Counted from the first letter of the stretch, positions 1-8,724 are shown. The stretch: 64,000 nucleotides of DNA from Nonomuraea sp. NBC_00507 (GCF_036013525.1 NZ_CP107853.1:8618001-8682000), one strand, 5' to 3'. A program made the numbers and translations. Notes: generated by a model not told the origin, from the letters alone.

Positions 1-300
1 CGGGTCGTCTCGTCGGACGGCCACCCCATCGAGGGCGAGATCCCCTTCCGTGTGAAGGGATCACCCTCGCCCACGCCGACCGGCGAGAGCACATCCTCTC
101 CGTCGTCCGCCCCGCCCGCCTCGTCGCCCGCCCAGGCGTTGGCGCCGTCGGCCGCCGATGGCAGCACGCCCGCCGCCTCGTCGGCCGGCGTCCCCGGCTG
201 GATCTGGGCCGCACTGGCCGCGCTCGTCGCGCTGGGAGCGTTCATCGGGCTCAGGGGTGCGCGCCGTGAGCCCGAGCGGGAGGACGTGAACGCGGATTGA
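1..300 (+). CDS. CopC-type copper-binding membrane protein, C-terminal part
   Basis: The window opens inside this gene; only the last 99 codons are present. The readable part starts with the end of a CopC-like beta-sandwich (VVSSDGHPIEGEIPFRV). A Ser/Pro/Ala-rich linker of about 50 residues follows, then one transmembrane helix (WIWAALAALVALGAFIGL) and a charged cytoplasmic tail. This is the layout of membrane-anchored CopC proteins of actinomycetes, which handle copper on the outer face of the membrane. The signal peptide and the His/Met copper ligands lie before base 1, so metal binding cannot be judged here. Confidence 0.8.
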   Translation, partial: RVVSSDGHPIEGEIPFRVKGSPSPTPTGESTSSPSSAPPASSPAQALAPSAADGSTPAASSAGVPGWIWAALAALVALGAFIGLRGARREPEREDVNAD

Positions 301-301
301 C

Positions 302-747
302 CAGGCCAGACATCTCGCGCGGCGCTGGGTCGCGGAGGAGGGCGTCGCCCTGCCCGGGTTCGGCGGCGCGTTCCTGACCGGGTCCGCACGCGACGTCCTC
401 TGCGACTACCACCTGGCCTGCAGCTTCCGCCTCCCGTGCGTGCTCGCGGACCCCACGGGGCAGCTCACCGAAGTGCAGCGGGTCGTGGCCCGCGACTTCG
501 CGGCCCAGCCCTGGATCCTGGCCAGATGCCGCAACGCCATGGACCGGGTACGCACGTGGATCACCGGCATGGACGCCTCCGCGCCCCTGCACGGCGGCTC
601 GACTATCACGAGGTGCTGCTGGACCTGCTCGGATGCGCGGAGCTGAGCCCGGAGCGCGTGCAGCGGCACCTCGTGGCGCTGGAGAGGGCGTTCGCCGTGC
701 ATGCGCCCTCCTACCGGTTCGCCTCGGACATCAGCGAGGCGGGCTGA
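302..747 (+). pseudogene. decayed nucleotidyltransferase-family gene
   Basis: Two frames must be joined to read this gene. The first (about 302-595) encodes ARRWVAEEGVALPGFGGAFL followed by TGSA, then jumps straight to DVLCDYHLACSFRLPCVLAD. The second (about 600-747) carries DYHEVLLDLLGCAELSPERV and ends FASDISEAG. This matches my memory of a family of actinomycete nucleotidyltransferase-domain proteins. In that family the GS motif is followed by a DxD metal site and later by a conserved YHLAxSFR segment. Here the DxD stretch is deleted, a frameshift lies near base 595, the C-terminal extension is gone and no start codon is visible. I infer a dead gene; the family call rests on motif memory only. 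Confidence 0.5.
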
Positions 748-751
748 GGGG

Positions 752-1738
752 TCAGCGGCCGTCGAGGCGGTGGATGGCGTCGCCGTACAGGTCCGGGCTG
801 CGGTCGCAGGCCTCGATGAAGTCACGGGGGAAGCCCAGCTCGAACTCCACCGCCGACTCCAGCCGCCGCACCGCCTCCTCGGGTAGCGCGAGCCCCGCCG
901 CACCCAGGTTGTCCTTGAGCTGCTCGGCGCTGGAGGCCCCCACGATCGGGTGCACGCCCCGCCCCAGCACCCAGGCCAGCGCCACCTGCGACGCCGTGGC
1001 GCCCACTTCCCCGGCGACCTCCACCACCGCCCGCGCCGCGGCCAGGTCGCGGTCACCGAGCGAGTCAGGCGACACCCGCGACGCCGGCGCCCCGGGGTCG
1101 TTGTACCGGCCGGACAGCACGCCCCGCTCGAGTGTCCCCCACGCCGCCACGCTCATCCCGTACGCCTCCGCCATCGGCAGCAGCTCCCGCTCCACGTCCC
1201 GCCGCAGCAGGCTGTAGGGCGCCTGCAGCCCCGCGAACGGCGTCCACCCCCGGAACTCGGCGACGGTGTTGGCCCGGCTGACCAGCCACGCCGGAGCATC
1301 CGATATGCCGACATAGAGCACTTTCCCGGACCGCACCACGTCGTCGAGCGCCCGCATCGTCTCCTCGACCGGGGTGTGCCGGTCCCACACGTGCACCCAG
1401 TAGAGGTCGATGTAGTCGGTGCGCAGCCGCCGCAGGCTCTGCTCCAGCGTCAGCACCAGGTTCTTGCGGTGGTTGCCTGCCGCGTTGAGATCGGTGCGGT
1501 CACGTGTGCCGGTGTACTTGCTGGCCAGCACGAAACGATCACGCCGCCCCTGCAGCAGCTCGCCGACGACGCTCTCGCTGTCGCCGTACATCGACGCCGT
1601 GTCGATCACGTTGCCCCCCGCGTCGGCGTACGCGTCGACGATGCGCCGCACCTCCGGCGACGCCGAGCGGAAGGTCATCGCGCCCAGGAACAACTCCGAA
1701 ACCCGCAGCCCGGTACGGCCGAGCAATCGGTAACGCAT
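752..1738 (-). CDS. aldo/keto reductase
   Basis: A 328-aa NADPH-dependent carbonyl reductase of the aldo/keto reductase superfamily, length normal. It begins MRYRLLGRTGLRVSELFLGA. It shows the family Asp and Tyr (ASMYGDSESVVGELL), the Lys (VLASKYTG) and the His (DLYWVHVWD). The C-terminal nucleotide-binding region reads GASSAEQLKDNL. The start at 1738 is chosen because GGAGG lies just upstream; longer in-frame starts lack one. It lies 23 bases downstream of the FMN reductase gene on the same strand, so the two probably form an operon opposite the MmyB-like regulator at 2458. The substrate is not deducible. Confidence 0.9.
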   Translation of the reverse strand: MRYRLLGRTGLRVSELFLGAMTFRSASPEVRRIVDAYADAGGNVIDTASMYGDSESVVGELLQGRRDRFVLASKYTGTRDRTDLNAAGNHRKNLVLTLEQSLRRLRTDYIDLYWVHVWDRHTPVEETMRALDDVVRSGKVLYVGISDAPAWLVSRANTVAEFRGWTPFAGLQAPYSLLRRDVERELLPMAEAYGMSVAAWGTLERGVLSGRYNDPGAPASRVSPDSLGDRDLAAARAVVEVAGEVGATASQVALAWVLGRGVHPIVGASSAEQLKDNLGAAGLALPEEAVRRLESAVEFELGFPRDFIEACDRSPDLYGDAIHRLDGR

Positions 1739-1761
1739 CACGTCAACTCCTCCCCTGCACG

Positions 1762-2355
1762 TCAGGCCTGGTACGGCGTGGCGAGGCGGGCCTCGCGCAG
1801 CACCCTGCTCCACCAGCCGAGCTGGTCCAGCATGGCCTTGGCCGCGCCGTCCGGCCCCTCAGGATCCATCAGCCGGCCCTCGGCGTCGAACCGCGTCCAG
1901 TGCTGGTCGAGACTGATCCAGTTGCGGATGGTGACGGCGTGCATCTCGCAGAAGACCTGCCGCAGGTGCTCGGCCGCGCGCACGCCGCCCCCGTAGCCGC
2001 CGTAGGACACCAGCGCGACCGGCTTGGCCTGCCACTGGACGGGGTGCCAGTCGATGAGGTGCTTGAGCGAGGCGGGGAAGCTGTGGTTGTACTCCGGCGT
2101 CACCACCACGTACGCATCCGCCTGTTCCAGCCGCGCGGCCAGCCGCCTGAGGTCCTCGGGACGGCCGTCCACGTCGTAGAGCCGCTCTGCTGTGCCGGGC
2201 AGTTCCAGCGGCAGCGGCGTGTCCGCCAGGTCGACGACGTCGATGTCGAACAGGCCGTGCTGTCGCGCGTGTTCGGTGAACCACCTCGTGATCGTCGGGC
2301 CGAAACGGCCTTCGCGAACGCTGCCGGTGATCACCGCGAGTTTCATGTTCGTCAT
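1762..2355 (-). CDS. NADPH-dependent FMN reductase family protein
   Basis: A 197-aa flavodoxin-fold reductase. The N-terminus MTNMKLAVITGSVREGRFGP holds the FMN phosphate loop (GSxREGR). TPEYNHSFPASLKHLIDW is the typical second FMN-contact motif, and VSYGGYGGGVRAAEHLR is the third. Such proteins use NADPH to reduce FMN or quinones. ATG 2346 is an alternative start three codons in. It is the first gene of a two-gene minus-strand operon with the aldo/keto reductase. It diverges from the regulator at 2458 with about 100 bases between them, which suggests redox or xenobiotic control by that regulator. Confidence 0.88.
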   Translation of the reverse strand: MTNMKLAVITGSVREGRFGPTITRWFTEHARQHGLFDIDVVDLADTPLPLELPGTAERLYDVDGRPEDLRRLAARLEQADAYVVVTPEYNHSFPASLKHLIDWHPVQWQAKPVALVSYGGYGGGVRAAEHLRQVFCEMHAVTIRNWISLDQHWTRFDAEGRLMDPEGPDGAAKAMLDQLGWWSRVLREARLATPYQA

Positions 2356-2457
2356 GGCGTCCAACCTGCTGCGGTTCGCGCCGCCGAGGAAGGCCGGGCG
2401 GAGACTGGCCCTGGCAGGGCCACGATAGGGCCGGGCCGGCCGCCGTACACTCGGGGC

Positions 2458-3315
2458 GTGAGTGACAACGAGCTGGGGGCTTTCCTGCGGGCCCGCCGTG
2501 AGGCACTCAAGCCCGCCGACGTCGGGCTGCCCGACGGACCCCGGCGGCGCACGCCTGGGCTGCGCAGGTCGGAGCTGGCCACCGTGGCGGGACTGAGCGT
2601 CGAATACCTGACAAGGCTGGAGCAGGGCCGCGACCGCAACCCGTCCATGCAGGTGCTCACCGCGCTCGCCGACGCCCTGCGCATGACGCCGGAGGAGCGG
2701 ATCCACCTCCGCTCCCTCAACAAGATCGCCAGCGGCGCCATCGGGCTGTGCCCCGGGGCCGGCCATGGGCCGGCCCGCACGGTGCGGGCCACCGTCCGTG
2801 CGGTGCTCGACCGGCTGGAACCCGCGCCCGCCGCCGTGATCAACCGGCTGAGCGAGGTGGTGGCCCGCACCACCGGCCACGAGCGGCTCTTCGGCCCCGT
2901 CGGGCTGCTGGACGGCGACCCGCCCAACATGATCAAATACGTTTTCGCCGACGTGCGCGCCAGGGTCGCCTTCCCGGACTGGGATCGAGTGGCCGACGAG
3001 TACGCCGCCGCCCTGCGCCTGGAGGTCGGCCAGGGCGACGAGTACGCCTCCGAGCTCGTCTCCGAGCTGTCCTTCGCCGCGGGCGAGCCCTTCACCGAGC
3101 GGCTGTCGCGGCCGCCCGAGCCGCCGCGCATAGCCGCCGTGGAGCGGCTCGCGCACCCGCAGGCCGGCCAGCTGCGCCTGGCCCGCGAGGTGCTCGACCT
3201 CGACGGCGGCGAGCTGCGGCTGCTCGTCTACCTGCCGGCCGACGCGGCCACGTCGGCCGCCCTCGACCGCCTCACCGGCCGCCACCCGGGCGCCCTGCGC
3301 GCCGTCACGGCGTAA
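2458..3315 (+). CDS. helix-turn-helix regulator with MmyB-like ligand-binding domain
   Basis: A 285-aa transcription regulator. Residues 1-80 form an XRE-type helix-turn-helix (RRSELATVAGLSVEYLTRLE, then QGRD). The rest has the MmyB-like ligand-binding fold seen in many actinomycete regulators (PAAVINRLSEVVARTTGHER ... FADVRARVAFPDWDRVADEY). GTG 2458 is the natural start, matching the usual beginning SDNELGAFLRARREAL. These regulators commonly control a divergent oxidoreductase operon, here the FMN reductase/aldo-keto reductase pair. The ligand is unknown. Confidence 0.88.
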   Translation: MSDNELGAFLRARREALKPADVGLPDGPRRRTPGLRRSELATVAGLSVEYLTRLEQGRDRNPSMQVLTALADALRMTPEERIHLRSLNKIASGAIGLCPGAGHGPARTVRATVRAVLDRLEPAPAAVINRLSEVVARTTGHERLFGPVGLLDGDPPNMIKYVFADVRARVAFPDWDRVADEYAAALRLEVGQGDEYASELVSELSFAAGEPFTERLSRPPEPPRIAAVERLAHPQAGQLRLAREVLDLDGGELRLLVYLPADAATSAALDRLTGRHPGALRAVTA

Positions 3316-3404
3316 CCGGCCCGGCCTCGGCGCTGCCTCGGCGTGCTGATCGCCCGCCGCCCGCCTCGCCGCCGCAACCGGCGCGCCCCGGGCTTCGGGC
3401 GGCG

Positions 3405-4016
3405 CTACTCGCGGACGATGAGGCCCAGCGCCGTGGCCACGACCGTCGCCTGGAACGGATCGATGATCGCGTCCTTGAACGTGACCTGCTCCAGGTCCAG
3501 CGTGCTGAGGTCGCTGCCGCGCAGGTCGCACTTGGTGAGGTCGGCTCCACGCAGCCACGCCCCCGACAGGTCGGCCCGCCGCAGCTCGGCCCCCTCGAGC
3601 CGGACCCCGTTCAGGTCGGCCTCGCGCAGCCGGGCGCCGTCGATGGAGCTGCCGCGCAGGTCCGCGCCGGACATGACGACGTACGACCAGTCGCCGCCCT
3701 CAACCTTCAGCAGCCCGTACGTGCACCCCTCGAACACGCTCCCGGTGAGCTTGCACCCCCTGAACGTCGCGTCGAAGAAGGAGCAGCCGATGAACGTGCA
3801 GTTGAGGAACTGCGCGTCATCGTGCTCCGACACGTTGAACCGCACGTTGCCGAACGTGCACTCCTCGAACGAGCAGCCCCGGTCGAGCAGCTCGGTCAGG
3901 TCCACGTCCTGGAACAGGACTCGCCGGTAGCTCTCGCCGGTGAGCTCCAGGGGATCGTCCCAGTCGGCGGCGCCGATCGTCTTCTCGATGGGGAACGCCG
4001 GTCTCCTGTTGGCCAT
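3405..4016 (-). CDS. pentapeptide repeat protein
   Basis: A 203-aa protein whose middle and C-terminal half consist of A(D/N)LXX pentapeptides (GADLRGSSIDGARLREADLN and further copies). These form a right-handed quadrilateral beta-helix. The N-terminal half has looser, Cys/Phe-rich repeats (CTFIGCSFFDATFRGCKLTG). Family members include DNA-mimic gyrase-protecting proteins (Qnr, MfpA), but most have no known role, and the sequence does not tell which applies here. It is convergent with the MmyB-like regulator gene and is followed upstream by a ruined antiporter gene. Confidence 0.85.
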   Translation of the reverse strand: MANRRPAFPIEKTIGAADWDDPLELTGESYRRVLFQDVDLTELLDRGCSFEECTFGNVRFNVSEHDDAQFLNCTFIGCSFFDATFRGCKLTGSVFEGCTYGLLKVEGGDWSYVVMSGADLRGSSIDGARLREADLNGVRLEGAELRRADLSGAWLRGADLTKCDLRGSDLSTLDLEQVTFKDAIIDPFQATVVATALGLIVRE

Positions 4017-4033
4017 GCGAACAAGTTATCGGC

Positions 4034-4722
4034 TCAGGCCCGCTTGGCGATGGCCGTGATGAAAGGTTGCACGAGTTTGGCGGCGAGCGGGCCGAACGCC
4101 GCCAGGATGAGCACGTACGCCGCCGCCAGCGCCCCCAGGTCGGGGTGCACGCCCGCGCCGACCGCCAGCCCGGAACACCGCCGCGAACAGGTCCCGCAGC
4201 GGCGCCAATGGTCGTCAGCACCGGCAGGTAGACCGCCATCGTCAGGTCCTCGAACACCAGGAGCGACAGCACCGTCGGCGTCTCCCTGTTGCCGATCCAC
4301 CCCAGCTCGGACAGCACTTTGGCGGCGATGCCGGAGGAGGTGGCGTAGGTGACGCCCGCCATGGCCACCGCCGCGACCGGCCCCCAGCCCAGCAGCAGCG
4401 CGCAGATCGCGCCGGGCGCGGAGTTGAGCACCAGGTCGACGAGGCCCGCGCGGGCGTTGCCGGTCAGGCTCGTCACCAGCTCGTCGGCGTTGTACTCCAG
4501 GCCCAGCGTCAGCAGCAGCAACACCACGCCGAGCTCGGCGCCGACGGAGATGAACTCCTCGCTGGTCGCCAGCGGCAGCACGCCGCCGGTCCCGAACGCC
4601 AGGCCGGCGATCAGATAGAGCGGGATGGGAGAGATGCCGATGCGCAGGGCCAGCGCGCCGAGCACACCCAGGCCGAGAAGGACAGCACCGAACTCGAGGA
4701 AGATGACCGCGGTTTCGTGCAA
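4034..4722 (-). pseudogene. KhtU-like K+/H+ antiporter subunit, degenerate
   Basis: The first 160 codons read cleanly as the N-terminal half of a CPA2 (KefB/KhtU) antiporter: IGISPIPLYLIAGLAFGTGG, EFISVGAELGVVLLLLTLGLE, VFEDLTMAVYLPVLTTIG. After that, only scraps remain: APLRDLFAAVF, then in another frame DLGALAAAYVLILAAFGPLA to the end. Normal members are about 380-400 aa; here roughly half of the transmembrane core is missing through at least two deletions plus frameshifts. The start is TTG where homologues have ATG. It lies after the similarly broken KhtT-like gene, so the whole system appears dead. Confidence 0.75.
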
Positions 4723-4731
4723 CCCGCGCCC

Positions 4732-5095
4732 CTACCCTCGCGCCAGGACGCCGGCCGCCTCTGCGGTGCTGTCCTCACTGCCCACGATGACCACGACGTC
4801 GCCCACCTGGAACAGGAAATCGGGCCCCGGGCTGGCGACCACCCGCCACCGCGCACGACCGCGACGGTGGAGGCGCCGGCGCGGGTGCGCACGCGAGCCT
4901 CTCCCATGGGGCGGCCCGCGTAGGGGGAGCCTGCGGGGATCGGCAGCCGCACGCTGACCAGGCCCTCGACCTGCTGTTGCAGCTGGTTGAGCCGCTGCAC
5001 GATGCGCGGCGCGCCGAGCAGCTCGGCCAGGGCGTCGGCTTCCTCGTCGTTCAGCTTGACCGTCTGGCAGGCGCGGTCGGGATCGTCGTGTCGCG
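4732..5095 (-). pseudogene. KhtT-like TrkA-C domain regulatory subunit, degenerate
   Basis: One frame encodes QTVKLNDEEADALAELLGAP, then LVSVRLPIPAGSPYAGRPMG and RVRTRAGASTVAVVR. A shift to another frame then gives VVASPGPDFLFQVGDVVVIV, ending at 4732. Together these are the linker and the TrkA-C (RCK_C) ligand-binding domain of KhtT-type regulators that gate the partner antiporter. About 50 N-terminal residues are missing, no start codon is visible and there is a frameshift near base 4855. The gene sits just before the KhtU remnant in the usual khtT-khtU order. Confidence 0.72.
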
Positions 5096-5133
5096 TTTCA
5101 GCCCGTTTCCGGATAGCCCTACCAATAGAGCGA

Positions 5134-6177
5134 TCAGCGACTTCCCGCGCGGCGCAGCGGACGGCCCACCTCGTGCAGGTGGCGCATAGCCTGCCCCCAC
5201 GACGCGAACAGGCCGCACTCGGCGTAGTCCACGCCGATCGACCGGCAGTAGTCGCGGACGATCGGCCGGGCCTTGCGCAGGTTCGCCGTGGGCATGCTGG
5301 GGAACAGGTGGTGCTCGATCTGATAGTTCAGCCCGCCGAGCGCGGTGGTGACCAGCCGGCCGCCGCGCACGTTCCTGGAGGTCAAGACCTGGCGGCGAAG
5401 GAAGTCCAGCTCGTCCTCGGCGGTGAGCACGGGCATCCCCTTGTGGTTGGGCGCGAACGTGCACCCCAGGTAGACGCCGTAGCACCCCAGATGCACGGCG
5501 AGGAACACCAGCGCCTTGCCGGGAGAGAGCACCAGGAAGACCGCGCCGAGGTAGGCCAGGTTGTGCGCGACCAGCAGCAGCCCTTCGACCTTCCGGTTCT
5601 TGAGCGACTCGCGGCGCAGCGCGCGGAAGCTGGCGACCTTCAGGTTCAGCGCTTCCAGCGTGATCAGGGGAAAGAACAGGAACGCCTGCCAGCGGCCGAT
5701 GATCCTGGCAAGCCTGCTGGCGCCGGCAGCCTGGTTCTCCGACCAGACCAGCACTTCGGGCGAGACGTCAGGGTCGTGGTCCTCGTGGTTGGGGTTGGCG
5801 TGGTGCCGCGTGTGCTTGTCCATCCACCAGCCGTAGCTGAGCCCGATGGCCAGATTGCCCACCAGGAGCCCGGCCATCCTGGACGTGCGCCGCGACCGGG
5901 AGATCTGCCCGTGCGCCAGGTCGTGGGCCAGCAGCGTCACCTGGGCGAACGCGACGGCGAGCAGCAGCGCGACCGGCATCTGCCACCAGGAGTCCCCCAC
6001 TGCGGCGAACAATGCCCAGCCCCCGGCGAACAGGCCCGCCACGAGGCCGATCCTGGCCGTGTAGTAGCCGGGACGCTTGTCCAGCAGCCTCGCCTCGGAG
6101 ATGCGACGCGCCAGCCTCGCGAAGTCGCTCCCCCGCTCCCCCGATGGCCTGGCGCGGGAGGTGTCCACTACAGTCAC
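5134..6177 (-). CDS. membrane fatty acid desaturase
   Basis: A 347-aa integral membrane di-iron desaturase of the acyl-lipid/acyl-CoA type. All three histidine boxes are present: HDLAH (residues 85-89), HTRHH (122-126) and QIEHH (from 286). Hydrophobic segments lie at about 42-62, 68-85, 102-118 and 195-235. The Q in the third box is typical of front-end (Delta-5/Delta-6-like) desaturases, and actinomycete members introduce double bonds into membrane lipids. The gene begins with MTVVDTSRARPSG. It stands alone between the antiporter ruins and an amidohydrolase stub. Confidence 0.9.
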   Translation of the reverse strand: MTVVDTSRARPSGERGSDFARLARRISEARLLDKRPGYYTARIGLVAGLFAGGWALFAAVGDSWWQMPVALLLAVAFAQVTLLAHDLAHGQISRSRRTSRMAGLLVGNLAIGLSYGWWMDKHTRHHANPNHEDHDPDVSPEVLVWSENQAAGASRLARIIGRWQAFLFFPLITLEALNLKVASFRALRRESLKNRKVEGLLLVAHNLAYLGAVFLVLSPGKALVFLAVHLGCYGVYLGCTFAPNHKGMPVLTAEDELDFLRRQVLTSRNVRGGRLVTTALGGLNYQIEHHLFPSMPTANLRKARPIVRDYCRSIGVDYAECGLFASWGQAMRHLHEVGRPLRRAGSR

Positions 6178-6282
6178 ATTAATCTCCGATGCTGGTGAGT
6201 CGTATGCGAATACCCATCAGCATCGCTGGGCTGGAGTCTATGCGAACCCCGGCGGTCACCCGTCCCTGTGGTAGTGCAGGCC

Positions 6283-6420
6283 CTACCACACTGACGGCAC
6301 GCTGCGGGTAACCGGGTCGCCGTTCACCAGGAGCAGGTCGGCACGTAGTCCGGGCGCGATCCGGCCCCGGTCCGCCGCTCTCGTCGCGCTCGCTGATTCC
6401 TCGTTGGCGTGCCCGCGCAC
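6283..6420 (-). pseudogene. amidohydrolase C-terminal stub
   Basis: A minus-strand frame reads ADRGRIAPGLRADLLLVNGD followed by PVTRS and a stop at 6283. This is the signature end of metal-dependent amidohydrolases (imidazolonepropionase/prolidase-like), where GRI-PG-RADLLL forms part of the small beta-sandwich. Upstream residues (AEHVRGHANEESASAT) no longer resemble the family and there is no start codon or catalytic domain. I read it as the remnant of a deleted gene. Confidence 0.5.
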
Positions 6421-6456
6421 GTGTTCAGCAGGTCGAGGAGGCTTCATACCGTCCGC

Positions 6457-6837
6457 TCAGAACATTCCGTGGGGAACCTCTGCGGCTTCTGGCACCGGCT
6501 GCACGACATCCCAGTGCTCAACGATCTCCCCGTCGACCAGCCGCCAGATGTCGACGACGGCGACACCGCGCGGGTCGTCGTCCGTGGCCATGTGATAGTG
6601 CATCACGACATGATCGTCGTCGGCGATGACCCGTTTGAGGTCGAGCCGGGCTCGGGCCACGCGAGCCTCGGCGATGAACGCGATGAACGCCTCCCGCCCG
6701 GAGGGATTTCCCGGACTGTGCTCGACGAAGTCCTCGTGCACGAGGGTACGGAGCACGTCGATGTTCCCCGCCGCGAACTGGGTGAAGCCGTGGAGGGCGA
6801 GGTGCTTATTGCGTGCGGCTTTGCTGCTGTCGCTCAT
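6457..6837 (-). CDS. SnoaL/NTF2-like protein
   Basis: A 126-aa single-domain protein with the NTF2-like cone fold pattern: an N-terminal helical part (KHLALHGFTQFAAGNIDVLR), HEDFVEHSPGNPSGREAFIA, and strands VVMHYHMA and VVDIWRLVDGEIVEHWDVVQ. It matches the SnoaL-like family often annotated as predicted ester cyclase or aldol-condensation enzyme. No specific reaction can be assigned. MSDSSKAARNKHL is chosen as the start because the family profile begins there. It diverges from the regulator at 6926 with 88 bases between them and is probably that regulator's target. Confidence 0.82.
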   Translation of the reverse strand: MSDSSKAARNKHLALHGFTQFAAGNIDVLRTLVHEDFVEHSPGNPSGREAFIAFIAEARVARARLDLKRVIADDDHVVMHYHMATDDDPRGVAVVDIWRLVDGEIVEHWDVVQPVPEAAEVPHGMF

Positions 6838-6925
6838 GAGGGCAACCGTCCCAGCCGCCGCCCGGCCCTGTCGATTACCTGGCGTGTAATCGAGATGATC
6901 AACGCAGCGGGGCGATAATCGCCGC

Positions 6926-7732
6926 ATGATGCAGGACCGGCCGGTCGGCGAGCTGCTGCGCGAGTGGCGGCGCCGCAGAGGGCTCAGCCAGCTCGATCTG
7001 GCGATCCAGGCAGAGGTGTCCACCAGGCACGTCAGCTTCGTGGAGACCGGACGGACCATCCCCAGCAGCGCGATGGTGTTGCGTCTGGCCGAGCAGCTGG
7101 GCGTCCCGTTGCGGGAGCGCAACCGCCTCCTGGTCGCGGCCGGCCACGCACCCGTCGTCCGGGAACGGCCACTCGAAGATCCGCACCTGGCGTCGGCGCG
7201 GAATGTCCTGAAGCAGATCCTGCGGGGGCACGAACCCTACCCGGCGCTCGCCGTGGACCGTCGCTGGAACCTGCTGTTCGCCAACACCGCGATCGACGTC
7301 TTCCTGGAGGGCGTCGATGCGTCTTTACTGCGACCGCCGATCAATATGATGCGGCTGGGCCTGCATCCGAACGGGTTCGCGCCGAAGCTGCGCAACCACG
7401 GACAGGTCCGCGCTTACCTGCTGCCCCGGCTCGCCCGCCAGGTGGCGCAGACCGGTGATCCCGAGCTGAGCGCGCTGTATGAGGAACTGCTGTCCTACGG
7501 CCCCGAAGGTGACCAGGCGCCGCCCGACCCCGCCGACATCGCGCTGCCCATCCGCATCTGCCATCGCGGAGCGGAGCTGTGCTTCATCAACACCGTCACG
7601 ACGTTCGGCGCCGCCTTCGACGTCACGCTGGAAGAGATCGCCGTCGAGGCATATTTTCCCGCCGATGACAACACTGTCCGCTTCTTCCGGACAGGAGCCG
7701 CAACCAACCGTGTTCATCGACCCCCTCGCTGA
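6926..7732 (+). CDS. helix-turn-helix regulator with MmyB-like domain
   Basis: A 268-aa regulator. Residues 7-65 are an XRE-type helix-turn-helix (LLREWRRRRGLSQLDLAIQA ... STRHVSFVETGRTIPSS). They are followed by the MmyB-like domain (PYPALAVDRRWNLLFANTAI ... VTLEEIAVEAYFPADD), where FFANTA-type and EAYFPAD-type motifs mark the ligand pocket. It is a different subfamily from the regulator at 2458. It is divergent from the SnoaL-like gene, a common pairing in actinomycetes, so local control of that gene is likely. Confidence 0.87.
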   Translation: MMQDRPVGELLREWRRRRGLSQLDLAIQAEVSTRHVSFVETGRTIPSSAMVLRLAEQLGVPLRERNRLLVAAGHAPVVRERPLEDPHLASARNVLKQILRGHEPYPALAVDRRWNLLFANTAIDVFLEGVDASLLRPPINMMRLGLHPNGFAPKLRNHGQVRAYLLPRLARQVAQTGDPELSALYEELLSYGPEGDQAPPDPADIALPIRICHRGAELCFINTVTTFGAAFDVTLEEIAVEAYFPADDNTVRFFRTGAATNRVHRPPR

Positions 7733-7927
7733 CATCAGCCTGCCGGCGCACCCGGCGCCTGTGCCGGGAGGCCGCCGCCTCCACCCGCAAGTACGGAGTC
7801 GGGTTCGTTCGTCGGTGGAGCAGCGGCGGACCCTGGCCGGTGTGGAGGTGGGTACACGGGAAGGGCGGATGGTCGATTGTTCGACGCACATGAGGGGCGC
7901 GCTCAGTCTTTCCACCGATACGGCCGG

Positions 7928-8683
7928 CTACTCGTCCACTTCCTGCGACTGCGGCACGTCGACCTCCCGGTCGGTATTGAGGTCGCCGCGCAGGATGACT
8001 GTCCCCGTGCGCGCGAGTCGCCCGGCCAGATCGTCGAGGATCGCCGCAGTCGCGGTGGCGCCGAACCGGACGGCGCCCGCCGCGGTCATCGCCAGCAGGA
8101 CGTCAAGGGTGCGTACGCCGCCGGCGGCTTTGACCTTGACGCGCTTGGAGACATTGGCGCGCATGAGGCGGATGTCGGCCAGGGTGGCGCCGCCGGGGGC
8201 GAAACCGGTGGAGGTCTTGACGTAGGCGGCGCCCGCCTGCTCGCTCAGGTGGCACGCGCGGATCTTCTCGGCGTCGGTCAGGTAGGCGTTCTCGAAGATG
8301 ACCTTCACCACGGCGCCTGGAGCCGCTTCCACGACCGCCCGGATGTCGGCGAGCACGGCCGCGTCGTCACCGCCGCGCAGGCGCCCGATGTTGAGCACCA
8401 TGTCCAGCTCGCGGGCGCCTTCGGACACGGCGGCACGGGCCTCGGCGGCCTTGGTGCGGGAGGACGAGGAGCCGTGCGGGAAGCCGATCACCGTGCCGGT
8501 CGCCACGCCCGTCCCGTCGAGTCGCGTGGCGGCGAGCGTCACGTCACACGGTTTCACGCAGACCGAGGCGACGGCGTAACGGGCGGCCAGGTCGCATCCC
8601 GCGCGCACGTCGTCGTCGGTCAATTCCGGGCGCAACAGGGAGTGGTCGATCATCTTGGCGATATCGGCGACGGTGGAGGGCAT
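7928..8683 (-). CDS. deoC: deoxyribose-phosphate aldolase
   Basis: A 251-aa class I aldolase that splits 2-deoxyribose-5-phosphate into acetaldehyde and glyceraldehyde-3-phosphate in deoxynucleoside catabolism. Diagnostic motifs are IDHSLLRPELTDDDV, SVCVKP, TVIGFPHGSSSSRTKAAEA, ELDMVLNIG, the Schiff-base lysine in YVKTSTGFAPGGAT and KVKAAGGVRT. ATG 8683 is preferred (GGAG 9 bases upstream); a GTG at 8728 would overlap the stop of the upstream GntR gene. Co-directional with that GntR gene, which likely controls it. Confidence 0.95.
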   Translation of the reverse strand: MPSTVADIAKMIDHSLLRPELTDDDVRAGCDLAARYAVASVCVKPCDVTLAATRLDGTGVATGTVIGFPHGSSSSRTKAAEARAAVSEGARELDMVLNIGRLRGGDDAAVLADIRAVVEAAPGAVVKVIFENAYLTDAEKIRACHLSEQAGAAYVKTSTGFAPGGATLADIRLMRANVSKRVKVKAAGGVRTLDVLLAMTAAGAVRFGATATAAILDDLAGRLARTGTVILRGDLNTDREVDVPQSQEVDE

Positions 8684-8724
8684 GAGCGTGGCTCCTTCGC
8701 ACGGGAGGCTCGGCAGAGGGCGGG

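Noticed and set aside
1762..3558. A 598-codon minus-strand frame covering the MmyB-like regulator and the FMN reductase
   Set aside because: Only the last 197 codons match a family; the first part is antisense to the regulator gene and shows no domain.
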